Part shown: piece after piece, positions 1 to 8,099 of the stretch
How the letters are laid out: each line of letters opens with the position of its first letter
Numbering within the stretch: the first letter of the stretch is position 1
DNA from: a bacterium
GTDB lineage: Bacteria; Chlamydiota; Chlamydiia; Chlamydiales; SM23-39
DNA: 55,430 nt
NCBI GenBank assembly: GCA_021780355.1
Contig: JAJXYX010000067.1
Coordinates: 1-55,430 of the forward strand
Direction: 5' to 3'
The notes under the pieces: model-generated
Databases searched by the model: none
Seen by the model: the letters and a program-made list of their open reading frames with translations, nothing else
Told to the model about the DNA's origin: nothing
Made by a program: the position numbers and the translations under genes

Positions 1-152
1 TTGTTGTTCAGAAAATTTTTAAGGTGCTGCAATCTGCCTCGCAAGGCGGCGACAGGAACTGTATTCTTATCGGCAAAACCATCTAGAAATAAAGCTCTTG
101 CAGTTTTTCTAGCGGGAATTTCTGAAAATTGAACATTTTTTAGGAGTTGGGT
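1..152. other. left edge, possible end of an unrecognised gene
   Basis: No gene is assigned. The minus strand is open from about base 146 to the window edge and reads as protein-like sequence containing ARALFLDGFADKN and ALRGRLQHLKNF, but no ATG lies in frame. The plus strand is also open from base 1 to a TGA near 132. Either could be the end of a gene or repeat lying outside the window. The following gene has its own ribosome binding site (AGGAG at 142-146). Confidence 0.2.
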
Positions 153-359
153 ATGAAACCGAAGAAATTAGGATTATTAATGATGATTTCCTTATCTGTG
201 CTCTCTACAAGTTTGTATGCAGGTGATGGAGGAAATGGCGGTAACGGCGGCATTTGTGGAGGAAATGGTGGTAATGGCGGAGATGGTACAGATGGTGGAA
301 AGGGTGGTAATGGAGGAAGTGGTGGAATTTGCGGTGGCAACGGGGGAAATGGTGGCTGA
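153..359 (+). CDS. short secreted Gly/Asn-rich repeat protein 1
   Basis: A 68-residue protein with a clear signal peptide (residues 1 to about 22, MKPKKLGLL..LYAG) followed almost entirely by GGNGG-type repeats with two ICGG/GGICGG islands that place cysteines in the repeat. ATG 153 is chosen over the upstream in-frame TTG 147 because AGGAG sits six bases before it. It is first of three tandem genes of the same make-up (gaps of 2 and 14 bases), probably one transcript. The composition resembles collagen-like or PGRS-like low-complexity surface proteins. No enzymatic domain is visible and the function is unknown; export to periplasm, outer surface or inclusion is inferred from the signal peptide. 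Confidence 0.7.
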   Translation: MKPKKLGLLMMISLSVLSTSLYAGDGGNGGNGGICGGNGGNGGDGTDGGKGGNGGSGGICGGNGGNGG

Positions 360-361
360 AT

Positions 362-679
362 ATGAAAAGAGGGGCTTTTTTTAGATCCATATTTTCAGTT
401 TCAGTTATAACCATGTTAATCTTGGCTATTAGTGTTCATGCTCAAAACGGCAATGGTGGCAGAGGTGGGGATGGCACAAATGGCGGTCATGGAGGAAATG
501 GGGGAAATAGTTCTTCTGGTAGAGGGGGCGATGGTGGAAATGGAGGTAATAGTGAGCATGGCAGAGGTGGCAACGGCGGCAATGGTGGTGACGGCCCTGC
601 AAGAGGAGGGAAAGGTGGAGTAGGAGGAAAGGGCCCGAAGGGAAATGGGAGTAATGGAAGAAATGGATATTCAAGATAA
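362..679 (+). CDS. short secreted Gly/Asn-rich repeat protein 2
   Basis: A 105-residue protein. Residues 1 to about 26 (MKRGAFFRSIFSVSV..SVHAQ) form a signal peptide ending in an AxA-like site; the rest is GGNGG/GRGGDGG repeat with scattered Ser, Lys and His. ATG 362 lies two bases after the stop of the preceding gene, so translation is probably coupled; an upstream in-frame start at 329 would sit inside that gene and place residues before the signal peptide. Unlike its left neighbour it has no cysteines. Function unknown; it belongs to the same secreted low-complexity trio. Confidence 0.7.
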   Translation: MKRGAFFRSIFSVSVITMLILAISVHAQNGNGGRGGDGTNGGHGGNGGNSSSGRGGDGGNGGNSEHGRGGNGGNGGDGPARGGKGGVGGKGPKGNGSNGRNGYSR

Positions 680-693
680 TAAGAGAAAATAAT

Positions 694-1191
694 ATGAAAA
701 TTTTAAAAATCTTAGTTGCCGCTTCATTGGTTTTTCCAGTAGCTTTTGTGGCTGGCCTTGATCAACATGGCTATAATGGCAAACATGGGAAAAATGGCCG
801 AGATGGAGAAGATGGTGAAAAAGGTGAAGATGGTGGATTTTATGGAGGTCATGGAGGAAATGGAGGCCGTGGAGGAAAAGGGGGAAATGGAGGTCATGGC
901 GGATTTTTTGGAGGCAATGGAGGCAATGGAGGGAGTTTGTCCAGTAATATGGAATCAGGACAGATTAATGAATGCGAATACAAAGTGCTTAAAAAAGCCT
1001 GCCGCACGGTGATCGCGAAAGTTGAAGAACGTTTAGCTGAGAGCGGCAATCTAAATCCTGTTGTGACGCAGAAGATATTTCAATCAGAACTTTCTAGTTA
1101 CTTGTTACCTTTGGAAACTCCAGCTGCTCGAAAAATTTACGCAGAGTATGAAGCGGTTGGATGGAAATATCCTGCCATTAAGACAATTTAA
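694..1191 (+). CDS. secreted collagen-like Gly-rich protein with a C-terminal helical domain
   Basis: A 165-residue protein with three parts: a signal peptide (1 to about 21), a collagen-like Gly-Xaa-Xaa stretch (NGKHGKNGRDGEDGEKGEDG, about 27-46) passing into GGNGG repeats (to about residue 85), and a non-repetitive C-terminal part of about 75 residues with two cysteines and predicted helices (KVLKKACRTVIAKVEERLAE). It is last of the Gly-rich trio and the only one with a folded-looking tail, so it could anchor or bind something. The palindromic 165-bp repeat starts 12 bases after its stop codon. No family is recognised. Confidence 0.7.
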   Translation: MKILKILVAASLVFPVAFVAGLDQHGYNGKHGKNGRDGEDGEKGEDGGFYGGHGGNGGRGGKGGNGGHGGFFGGNGGNGGSLSSNMESGQINECEYKVLKKACRTVIAKVEERLAESGNLNPVVTQKIFQSELSSYLLPLETPAARKIYAEYEAVGWKYPAIKTI

Positions 1192-1203
1192 TGATTGTGA
1201 TTG

Positions 1204-1368
1204 TATACCGAAGAAAGCTGAAGAATCGGCTTACAGGCGGGTTCAAAGCGCCAAAAATCGAATGTGGCAAAGTGGGTTGTATTGCCTCATACTAGCCCAC
1301 TTTGCCGCATTCGATTTTTGGTAGCGATTTCCCGTCCAATAGCCGATTCTTGAGTCACGAACGGTATA
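1204..1368. repeat. 165-bp palindromic repeat, copy 1 (hybrid ends)
   Basis: Starts TATACCGAAGAAAGC and ends ACGAACGGTATA, exactly 165 bp. The central stem (AAAATCGAATGTGGCAAAGTGGG against its complement) is nearly perfect, but the outer arms do not match: the left arm is the GAAGAAAGCTGAAGAATCGG type seen at 27644 and the right arm is the GCCGATTCTTGAGT..CGAACGG type seen at 48285 and 54873. It may also end transcription of the Gly-rich genes. Confidence 0.85.
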
Positions 1369-1507
1369 AACGGCTATCTATTTAGACAAGAATCTTTACC
1401 TTTGGCATTCTGGAGTCACTTGTTTGAGAGTCAGCTCTTATGCTCTGCTATAAGGCAACAAGCGCTGAGATCGCTTGGCTAAAAAAAGAATAAAAAAGGG
1501 GTGCTAG

Positions 1508-1945
1508 ATGACGATGATTGAGAAAATTAATGAAGGAATTAAAGAAGCGATGCGGAGCCGGGATCAAATCAGGCTGGCCACTTTGCGGATGCTGAAATCG
1601 AAAATTTTGGCCGTCGACGCTCGTGCGAATCTTCCTGACGCCGAGGTAATTAAACTATTTAAAACTTATTTCGGCAATCTTCAAGAGGCGTTGGATCAGG
1701 CCCAAAGCGCCAATCGCTCCGATATGGCCGAGCAGCTTAAAAGCGAGCTTGCGATCATTCAAGAATTTTTGCCTAAAACCCCTTCTCTTGAAGAAACGAA
1801 AAAGCTTGTGATCCAGGCAATAGCTGATGCGGGCGCTAAGTCGAAAAAAGAGCTCGGCTTAGTGATGAAAGCTCTCATGAAACTCAATAACACAGTGGAT
1901 GGAAAATTGGCTAAAGAGATGGCCAGCGAACTTTTGGCTGATTGA
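1508..1945 (+). CDS. yqeY: YqeY/GatB-tail family protein
   Basis: A 145-residue protein of the typical YqeY length. The N-terminal half (MIEKINEGIKEAMRSRD, then LRMLKSKI) and the C-terminal GatB-like helical part (LGLVMKALM..VDGKLAKEMA) are the family hallmarks. YqeY proteins resemble the tRNA-binding tail of the GatB amidotransferase subunit and are thought to act in tRNA-linked processes; the exact reaction is not established. GGGG lies seven bases before ATG 1508. It is flanked by the 165-bp repeat upstream and a VOC protein on the same strand downstream. Confidence 0.85.
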   Translation: MTMIEKINEGIKEAMRSRDQIRLATLRMLKSKILAVDARANLPDAEVIKLFKTYFGNLQEALDQAQSANRSDMAEQLKSELAIIQEFLPKTPSLEETKKLVIQAIADAGAKSKKELGLVMKALMKLNNTVDGKLAKEMASELLAD

Positions 1946-1984
1946 GGATTTGGCCATTTTTTACGGTGGATTTTTAGGTTATTT

Positions 1985-2398
1985 TTGGTAAAATGGTGCG
2001 TCATCACAAGGGGTTTTTATGTCAGTGAAAGAAATTGGATTGTCGTAAAAGATATTCGATCTGCGGTTCGCTATTACACAGATGTGGTAGGTCTTCAATT
2101 GGTGGAATTCAATGAGGAATATGGCTGGGCAGAGCTGGAAGGCTCTGATGGCGGCAGTAGGCTCGGGATCGCTCAAGAAAATGAGTTAGAAAAAGTGAAA
2201 GCCGGCCAAAATGCTGTCATCACCTTTTCAGTGGATGATTTGGAAGCATCTAAAAAGAAAATGATGCATCAAGGAGCCAAATGCGAGGGAGATGTGATCG
2301 AAATACCAGGTCACGTGAAAATGCAGACGCTTATCGATCCGGATGGCAACTGTTTTCAAATTTGCGAGCTTTTACATCACTCGTGCTGCCACTGCTAA
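1985..2398 (+). CDS. VOC (glyoxalase/bleomycin-resistance) protein with probable 5' frameshift
   Basis: From residue about 19 the frame reads as a single VOC domain: VVKDIRSAVRYYTDVVGLQ, a central AVITFSVDDLEASKKKM and the C-terminal DPDGNCFQICE that carries a metal-ligand Glu. These are usually dimeric metal-dependent lyases, dioxygenases or resistance proteins; substrate unknown. The start is odd. The only in-frame start is TTG 1985 with no ribosome binding site, whereas ATG 2019 has AAGGGG five bases upstream but reads MSVKEIGLS and stops. One extra T near 2038-2041 would join MSVKEIGF to VVKDI, as expected for the family. So the gene is likely frameshifted, or the base is a sequence error. 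It overlaps the convergent aminotransferase by four bases. Confidence 0.6.
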   Translation: MVKWCVITRGFYVSERNWIVVKDIRSAVRYYTDVVGLQLVEFNEEYGWAELEGSDGGSRLGIAQENELEKVKAGQNAVITFSVDDLEASKKKMMHQGAKCEGDVIEIPGHVKMQTLIDPDGNCFQICELLHHSCCHC

Positions 2399-3537
2399 AA
2401 GTAAGGTTGTTTCGTGTTTTTTTTCAGAGCTTCTAATCCTTTTAGGAGCTCATCTTCTTGATCTGTAAACGCGAAGCGGACATGTTTTTCCATTCCAAAT
2501 CCAATGCCGGGAACGAGAGCTACATGAGAGCTGTCTAAAAGTTGCTTGCAAAAGGCGACGGAGTCCTCCTCTTGGATTTTGGTAAAGAAATAGAGAGCGG
2601 ATGGAGCTGGGGTCACGTTCGTTGAAAAGAGCCGATTCCATGTATCAAAAAAGAGCTTTCTGCTCCGCTGCATGGCTTGGCGTACATAGCTTGATACGGT
2701 GTCTGCATGCAGCAGAGCTCCGATCGCAGCTTTTTGGCTGATGAGGGCGGTTCCTGTTGTGCTTTGGCTTTGAAGAGCGATCATATTGGAAATCATTTCT
2801 GCAGGACCAAAAGCAAATCCCACTCTCCAGCCCGCCATGGCAAAATTTTTCGAGCAGCTTTCAATGACGATGGTCCGAGAGCGATGCTGAGGAAAAGAGG
2901 AGCAGGAAACAAATGAGTGACCTTCGAACACAAGTTCGCTATACACTTCATCTGAAATCACAGTGAGATTCGCCTCTGATGCAACGTGTAAAAGCTTTGC
3001 AAGTTCATCTTTAGAATATAAAGCGCCCGTCGGATTGCAAGCATTGTTAAGCAGAAGCACTTTGGATTTTTTTGTGAGATGGGATTTCAGTGATTCTGGC
3101 GTGAGTTTCCAGTGCTCCCGCTCTGTGGTTTTGATGGGACAGGGAACCCCAGAAGCCAGCCGGATCATTTCAGGATACGAGACCCAATACGGAGCTGCGA
3201 TAAGTACTTCATCTCCAGGTTCTAAGAGGATTTGAAGAGCGGAATACAGCCCAAATTTTCCTCCGCAAGTGACTATGGTTTCGCTGACAGCGTATTTTGT
3301 TTGGTAGCGGCGGTTCATCCATTCAGATGCAAGAGAGCGAAGTTCGATCAGGCCTGCTACTGGTGCATAGGGGCTGATGGCTTCTTTAAGGGCCTGTTTG
3401 GCCGCTTCAAGAATCGTTGGATGATTGTTTAGAATGGGATCGCCCGCAGAAAAATTAAACACATGAATTCCACTTTTTTTCATCCGATCTGCTTCTGCGC
3501 TAATGAGATTGATAGGAGAGGGGGTTAAGTGTTTCAT
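2395..3537 (-). CDS. class I/II aminotransferase (aspartate aminotransferase-like)
   Basis: A 380-residue PLP-dependent fold-type I enzyme. Visible landmarks: an N-terminal FSAGDPILNNHP, NPTG at 168-171, SDEVYSEL with Asp196 and Tyr199 binding the cofactor, and SCSKNFAMAGWRVGF with Lys230 as the Schiff-base lysine. The C-terminal VRFAFTD holds the expected substrate-carboxylate Arg. These enzymes transfer amino groups between an amino acid and a 2-oxo acid in the cytosol; the I-gamma subgroup pattern suggests an AspC-type enzyme using aspartate or aromatic amino acids, but specificity cannot be read from sequence. It stands alone on the minus strand and ends four bases inside the VOC gene. 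Confidence 0.85.
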   Translation of the reverse strand: MKHLTPSPINLISAEADRMKKSGIHVFNFSAGDPILNNHPTILEAAKQALKEAISPYAPVAGLIELRSLASEWMNRRYQTKYAVSETIVTCGGKFGLYSALQILLEPGDEVLIAAPYWVSYPEMIRLASGVPCPIKTTEREHWKLTPESLKSHLTKKSKVLLLNNACNPTGALYSKDELAKLLHVASEANLTVISDEVYSELVFEGHSFVSCSSFPQHRSRTIVIESCSKNFAMAGWRVGFAFGPAEMISNMIALQSQSTTGTALISQKAAIGALLHADTVSSYVRQAMQRSRKLFFDTWNRLFSTNVTPAPSALYFFTKIQEEDSVAFCKQLLDSSHVALVPGIGFGMEKHVRFAFTDQEDELLKGLEALKKNTKQPYF

Positions 3538-3674
3538 GATTTTTGCCTGCTAGATTAAAACATGGTCTTGAGCCTCCTTTTACGATAAAAAATGGGGAAC
3601 TGCAATCATTTTCATTGGAATGCTGGGTGATAAATCATATACTGCCCATTTACTAAAAATCGTAGGAGAATCTC

Positions 3675-4028
3675 TTGAACCATTTACCCCATTGCACCAA
3701 ATGCGGATCCGAACTTACCTATGAGGACGGAGAAATGTACATTTGTCCAGAGTGCGCTCATGAATGGCCTAAAGTAGTAGAGCCTGAACTTGATGAACGT
3801 ACATTGATTGTCAAAGATGCTCATGGCAATCTTCTTAAAGATGGCGATAGCGTGACGATCATTAAAGACATTAAGGTGAAAGGCTCTTCTTCTGTGATTA
3901 AGATTGGCGTGAAGGTAAAAGGCATTCGCTTGGTTGAAGATACGAATGGTCATAACATCGATGCCAAAATCAAAGGTTTTGGTGAGATCATGCTTAAATC
4001 AGAATTTGTGAAGAAATGCATGGATTGA
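3675..4028 (+). CDS. PhnA/YjdM-family zinc-ribbon protein
   Basis: A 117-residue PhnA-family protein, close to the usual length. An N-terminal zinc ribbon is formed by CTKC (about 7-10) and CPEC (about 24-27), followed by the conserved W(P)KV linker and a beta-barrel PhnA domain with [19 protein letters not shown] and a long VKVKG repeat. The start is TTG 3675, supported by GGAG six bases upstream and by the family N-terminus (xxLPxCxKC). The family name comes from the phosphonate operon, but the protein is not a proven phosphonatase and its role is unknown. A monocistronic unit. Confidence 0.85.
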   Translation: MNHLPHCTKCGSELTYEDGEMYICPECAHEWPKVVEPELDERTLIVKDAHGNLLKDGDSVTIIKDIKVKGSSSVIKIGVKVKGIRLVEDTNGHNIDAKIKGFGEIMLKSEFVKKCMD

Positions 4029-4088
4029 GGTGGAAAGGGGGAGGGTTCTTTCTTTCCGCAATAACCGCGCATGATTTTGGAATTTGTA

Positions 4089-4117
4089 TTGAAAAAACAA
4101 TGTGCCCGTCTTATGCT
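4089..4117 (+). promoter_or_regulatory. putative sigma70-type promoter for the 4152 gene
   Basis: TTGAAA (4089-4094), a 17-base spacer and TATGCT (4112-4117) lie 34 bases before ATG 4152 in an otherwise non-coding gap. Spacing fits a housekeeping promoter. Prediction by eye only. Confidence 0.4.
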
Positions 4118-4151
4118 GATTTTCCCTATACCGAAATGAAAGGAGGGGAAA

Positions 4152-4586
4152 ATGAAAATTCTGTTCGCTTTAGTATGTTGTTTTGCGGTTCAATGCGGCC
4201 TTTTATCGGCAGGAGAGCATTCTGGTTTTAGAGTGCAAAAAGATGTTGCGCAATACAAAGGTTCCGATTATTCAAATGTTGTTCATGTGGCAAGAAACAT
4301 CTCTCTTGAACAGGCATTTGAAATTGCCGAAGCCAACTCTGAGATCGATTATTTCGTCTATATGAAGGGCGGTAGCATGGTGTTAGAGATACCTCCTGAC
4401 GTTGCATTTGAATATGCCAATGATCCTTTTGGACTCGTGGACCATACCCGTTTTATTTATGATTCAGGAAAGAGGGGGACTGGCTATTGCCGTATTTTCA
4501 AACATGGGGATACTGTTTTCTTTAAGAAAGAAGGGATGTGGCTCGGTTCGGCTCCAGGACTAGCGGACGCTTATTTCAAAGAGTAA
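4152..4586 (+). CDS. secreted protein of unknown function
   Basis: A 144-residue protein with a signal peptide (residues 1 to about 20, MKILFALVCCFAVQCGLLSAG). The mature part has no recognised domain; it contains ISLEQAFEIAEANSEIDYFVYMK and VFFKKEGMWLGSAPGLADAYFK, which suggest a small alpha/beta fold. A very strong ribosome binding site (AGGAGGGG, 4141-4148) sits before ATG 4152, and a stem-loop at 4621-4650 follows, so it is probably transcribed alone and translated well. Periplasmic or exported location is inferred. It may be specific to this bacterial group. Confidence 0.65.
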   Translation: MKILFALVCCFAVQCGLLSAGEHSGFRVQKDVAQYKGSDYSNVVHVARNISLEQAFEIAEANSEIDYFVYMKGGSMVLEIPPDVAFEYANDPFGLVDHTRFIYDSGKRGTGYCRIFKHGDTVFFKKEGMWLGSAPGLADAYFKE

Positions 4587-4620
4587 AATCCTTCGCTCTT
4601 AATGAGAAATTTTGTATATC

Positions 4621-4650
4621 AAAAATGAGCTGTTCGATCAGCTCATTTTT
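4621..4650 (+). terminator. stem-loop terminator after the 4152 gene
   Basis: AAAAATGAGCTG, loop TTCGAT, CAGCTCATTTTT: a perfect 12-bp stem ending in a T run, 35 bases after the stop of the secreted protein and ten bases before ATG 4661. The A/T symmetry would let it act in both directions. Confidence 0.75.
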
Positions 4651-4660
4651 GAGGTTTTTG

Positions 4661-6505
4661 ATGACAATTTTCAAAGTGCGGAGAGTGGCTGGCTTTTTGT
4701 TTGTCCTTTTTCTTTGCTTCGGCGGCGTTTGGATTTATCGATTGATATGGGGAAAACCGAGTTCTTTTCATGTGTTTGCTGCAAGGGTGATGGCAAAAAG
4801 GGCTTTTGCGGATCCTGAATTTCTAACCTATCTTGGCATTACAGATAACACCTATTTAGATTTTACAAGCGACAAACTGACCGATATTTCTCTCCCCAAG
4901 AATTCCATATATCTGCAGCAGGTTCGAGAGTCTTTGGATGTTTTGCATCAATACCGCAAGGAAGATTTGACGGCTCAAGAGCAGCTGACCTACGATGTCT
5001 TAGAATATGATCTTCAGCGCCTTTTAGATGATGCCTCTTTCGGCTCTTATCTCCATTCCTTTTGGCTCTCTTATTTTACCCCTTATCCAGTCAATCAGGT
5101 ATTCGGTCTACAGAGCTGCCTCGTCGATTTTATGGTGAATATCCATCGCGTAGTTAATGAGAAGAGCGCAGCTCATTATATCGCTAGACTTTCTCAATGG
5201 GACAAGAAATTTGCCGATTTAATTGAAGAGTTGAAGAGGAGAGAAGAGAGAGGAATCATCCCTCCTCGTTTTGTGATTGAAAAATTGTTGCATGAGCTCA
5301 CCCAATTTATTAGCGTCTCTTATTCGGACAATTTGCTCTACACCTCATTTCAAAGTAAATTGCAAAACCTTCAACTTACAGCCTCGAGCAAAGAAGCTTT
5401 AGAAAAAAAGGCTCTCCACGCCATGGAAACAAAGGTCTATCCCGCCTACTTGCGCATGCTTGCTTTTTTACAAAAACAGATGGAAAAAGCTACAACAGAC
5501 GCCGGAGTGTGGAAATTTCCTATGGGGAAAGAGTTTTATATTCAATGTCTCAGATACCATACGACGACTGATGATTCCCCAGACAACGTTCACGCGTTTG
5601 GTTTATCCGAGGTGAAGCGTATCCAAGGAGAACTCAGAGAGCTCTTGGATCAATTGGGCCATCAAGGACAAGACGTGCTTGCGGCCATGAAAGCGCTCAG
5701 TGCTGATCCTCGATTCTTTTATCCGGAGACAGATGAGGGGAGAAAGCAGGTTTTAGACGGTTATCGGAAAATTTTTCGAGAGGCCCAGCCCAAACTATCT
5801 TCGCTTTTTTTCCATACCCCTAAAAGAGAGCTCCGTGTAGAAGCGGTTCCTGATTTTAGGGAAAAAACATCTCCTATGGCCTATTATGAACCAGGAGATT
5901 TAAGAGGGCATCGCTCAGGCGTGTTCTACGTCAACACATACAATGTAAAAGCTCATCCTAAATTCGCTATGGCGTCTCTCGCTTATCATGAGGGGATTCC
6001 AGGGCATCACCTTCAAATCGAACTCGCCTTGGAAAATAAGCAGCTTCCGCTCTTTAGAAAGGTAGCTTCTTTTAACGCTTATATAGAAGGGTGGGCTTTA
6101 TACTGCGAACGGCTTGCTTTCGAATATGGATGGACGACAGACCTTTATAGTAACGTAGGAAGATTGCAATTTGAGCTCATGAGGGCCGTTCGCCTTGTGG
6201 TGGACACGGGCCTTCATTGGAAACGCTGGAGTCGGGAAGAAGCGATGGCTTATATGGCGGAAAATACAGGGATGGACGAAGAGGAAGTGGAAGTCGAGAT
6301 CGAACGCTATGTCGTGATGCCAGCTCAAGCTTGCAGCTATAAAATCGGCATGAGAGAAATTCTGCAGCTTCGAGAAGAGATGAAAGAGCGGCTAGGAGAT
6401 CGCTTTGATATCAAAACCTTTCATCAAATGGTTTTACAAAATGGAGCGTTGCCGCTCGTTTTACTCCGAAATCAGTTCAAAGATCCTGCTGCAGGGAAGA
6501 ATTAA
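4661..6505 (+). CDS. DUF885 family metallopeptidase-like membrane-anchored protein
   Basis: A 614-residue DUF885 protein. Residues about 6-28 (FKVRRVAGFLFVLFLCFGGVWIY) form a membrane anchor or uncleaved signal. The core carries HEGIPGHHLQ (443-452), whose HExxGHH-like pattern is the family signature and resembles a zinc-peptidase site, and downstream YIEGWALYCERLAFEYG, which would supply the second acidic ligand. Several members behave as peptidases; the substrate here is unknown, and action would be on the outer face of the inner membrane. ATG 4661 is chosen because GAGG lies six bases upstream and the terminator ends at 4650; an upstream in-frame start would run through the previous gene. 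Confidence 0.8.
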   Translation: MTIFKVRRVAGFLFVLFLCFGGVWIYRLIWGKPSSFHVFAARVMAKRAFADPEFLTYLGITDNTYLDFTSDKLTDISLPKNSIYLQQVRESLDVLHQYRKEDLTAQEQLTYDVLEYDLQRLLDDASFGSYLHSFWLSYFTPYPVNQVFGLQSCLVDFMVNIHRVVNEKSAAHYIARLSQWDKKFADLIEELKRREERGIIPPRFVIEKLLHELTQFISVSYSDNLLYTSFQSKLQNLQLTASSKEALEKKALHAMETKVYPAYLRMLAFLQKQMEKATTDAGVWKFPMGKEFYIQCLRYHTTTDDSPDNVHAFGLSEVKRIQGELRELLDQLGHQGQDVLAAMKALSADPRFFYPETDEGRKQVLDGYRKIFREAQPKLSSLFFHTPKRELRVEAVPDFREKTSPMAYYEPGDLRGHRSGVFYVNTYNVKAHPKFAMASLAYHEGIPGHHLQIELALENKQLPLFRKVASFNAYIEGWALYCERLAFEYGWTTDLYSNVGRLQFELMRAVRLVVDTGLHWKRWSREEAMAYMAENTGMDEEEVEVEIERYVVMPAQACSYKIGMREILQLREEMKERLGDRFDIKTFHQMVLQNGALPLVLLRNQFKDPAAGKN

Positions 6506-6528
6506 GTTTGTTTTCGTGGAATATTTTT

Positions 6529-7482
6529 TTAATGAGCTCTCGGAAGAGCCTGAGCGATGATTGCAGAGATGAGCCCCGAGAGCAGAGAAATAGCTGCCCA
6601 TGTAGATAGAGCATCTGAAACGGACATGTTTTCTGGATCGAGTAGATCAGAATAGAGCATAGCAATCCAAAGACACATCGCAGCGGAGCAGGCCCACGTA
6701 GCTACTCGTTTGTCGCCACCTTGCTCTTCGATTTTTTTGCTAGCAACAGCTATGACCGCTGCAGCAGCCGTTCCTCCAGCGGAAGCCAAGATGAATCCTC
6801 CATACCCTTCTGCTGCATCTCCCATAGTTTCTACAGTCTTAAATATGAGCGCTGTCGACGTAGCAGCTGCCCCCATTCTTGGCGCTATAGTTCTGCTGGT
6901 GATGTATTCTAACGTTCCGACGAGCACTCCATGTAGATTAGATAGGATGAGTCGGCTCTCTGGGGTTTCTCCTCTTTGAAAAAGATCAATGAAGACAACT
7001 GCCATTTGCGTTCCTAAAGAGATGCCGAGATATCCTTTTTCAAAGAGTAGCTCCATGGCATGTTTTGATTCTTCTCCTTTAAGATAATGAAGCGCTGTAA
7101 GTGTCGGCACAACGATTAAAGAGGCCCCTAAGATTACGTGCGGTTTTAAAGCCATAATAGATACGCAGGCTTTTCCTGTTCTCTTTAATCCTTCGATCGC
7201 TGCATTCATAAACTCTTTATTCATTTTCGAGCGTTGTTGCAGGTTGATTTGCATATCCATCAATAAAGCTGGTATTTCAGGTAGGTTTTGCACCGCAAAA
7301 ATGGTCCTGCCTTCTAGAGGAAACTCTGCTTTTTTTGTGTGTGACTGAACCTCTTCGATCGCTTGCAGGGCAGCATTTTTTACTTTTGTTTTCTCATTTC
7401 CCACTGCGGCAGCGATACATCCTGCAGTTCCGGCGCCAGCTGCGATTGTTCCTGTCAGAGCATTCAACATAAAATAGGACAT
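6529..7482 (-). CDS. multi-pass membrane protein of unknown function
   Basis: A 317-residue protein rich in Ala, Gly and Leu. An N-terminal small-residue helix (about 5-27) is followed by a soluble stretch to about 110, then about five hydrophobic segments (roughly 115-135, 150-170, 222-245, 258-278 and 288-313). There are no catalytic motifs and no recognised family. The weak Shine-Dalgarno and short gap to 7498 make co-transcription with the upstream ClbS/DfsB-like gene possible. Inner-membrane location is inferred. It could be an Inc-like protein, but the hydrophobic segments are not arranged as the classic bilobed pair. Confidence 0.65.
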   Translation of the reverse strand: MSYFMLNALTGTIAAGAGTAGCIAAAVGNEKTKVKNAALQAIEEVQSHTKKAEFPLEGRTIFAVQNLPEIPALLMDMQINLQQRSKMNKEFMNAAIEGLKRTGKACVSIMALKPHVILGASLIVVPTLTALHYLKGEESKHAMELLFEKGYLGISLGTQMAVVFIDLFQRGETPESRLILSNLHGVLVGTLEYITSRTIAPRMGAAATSTALIFKTVETMGDAAEGYGGFILASAGGTAAAAVIAVASKKIEEQGGDKRVATWACSAAMCLWIAMLYSDLLDPENMSVSDALSTWAAISLLSGLISAIIAQALPRAH

Positions 7483-7497
7483 AACTTGCCGATGGGT

Positions 7498-8022
7498 TCA
7501 CTGATTAAAAATGTTTCGCGAAAGAAATTTCTTTATTGATGAGGCTGCCCGTTTATAGGGGGCTACGGTATTGACTTGCACCCACTTACTCAGCGGCCAC
7601 ATTTTGCCAGATGGCAATGTGCACCAATCCCACACGCCGGTTTTATCTAATTGGCCGGATTGGTACTCTTTTTCCACAAAGACGAGGATGGCATGTACAG
7701 TTTGGTCCAATAGAGCTATTTGTTGGATTGCACCATCAAGATGGTACTTTTGGCGGAAGCGCTCTGCAAGAGCGGAATAGTTCCATGTAGAAAAGCCTTC
7801 CCCTGGCATGATGATTTTTTTTTGTTGAACGCCCGCTTCGTACCAGCTGATGAGCAATTGTCCCCACCCGATTTGATACGCGATAATATGGGCTATAAAG
7901 TTCGATCCGTCTAGATTTTCATCCGTTTTATTTGAATCAGGGACCATTGATAGTAGGCGTTTTAAGGCAAAATATGCCTTTTCGATTTCGTGGCTTAAAG
8001 GGGCTGTAGGGTTTAGAGGCAA
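7498..8022 (-). CDS. ClbS/DfsB (DUF1706) four-helix-bundle protein
   Basis: A 174-residue protein matching the DinB-related ClbS/DfsB family by pattern: an N-terminal helix (HEIEKAYFALKRLLSMVP), NFIAHIIAYQIGWGQLLISWYEAG, a GEGFSTWNYSALAERF block and a C-terminal VNTVAPYKRAASSIKKF. ClbS protects producers from colibactin by acting as a cyclopropane hydrolase; other members have unknown targets, so only the fold is assigned. The first usable start is TTG 8022, with GGGA about seven bases upstream and no in-frame ATG before residue 26. It lies upstream of, and on the same strand as, the membrane protein at 6529. Confidence 0.7.
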   Translation of the reverse strand: MPLNPTAPLSHEIEKAYFALKRLLSMVPDSNKTDENLDGSNFIAHIIAYQIGWGQLLISWYEAGVQQKKIIMPGEGFSTWNYSALAERFRQKYHLDGAIQQIALLDQTVHAILVFVEKEYQSGQLDKTGVWDWCTLPSGKMWPLSKWVQVNTVAPYKRAASSIKKFLSRNIFNQ

Positions 8023-8099
8023 GAGAATCCCGCTTTCGATGTTTATTTCTTGAACGAGTACGGATTATCTCTATTTGGGAAGTATTTCTACAAGTTTTT

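Noticed and set aside
429-674. Overlapping frames on both strands across the Gly-rich genes
   Set aside because: GGN-type repeats leave all frames open; only the chosen frames have signal peptides and ribosome binding sites.
1369-1507. tRNA or small RNA gene in the gap before yqeY
   Set aside because: No cloverleaf, no T-loop GTTCRA in the right place and no clear terminator.
2019-2060. Programmed ribosomal frameshift at the VOC gene
   Set aside because: No slippery heptamer or downstream pseudoknot is visible; a simple one-base loss or sequence error is more economical.
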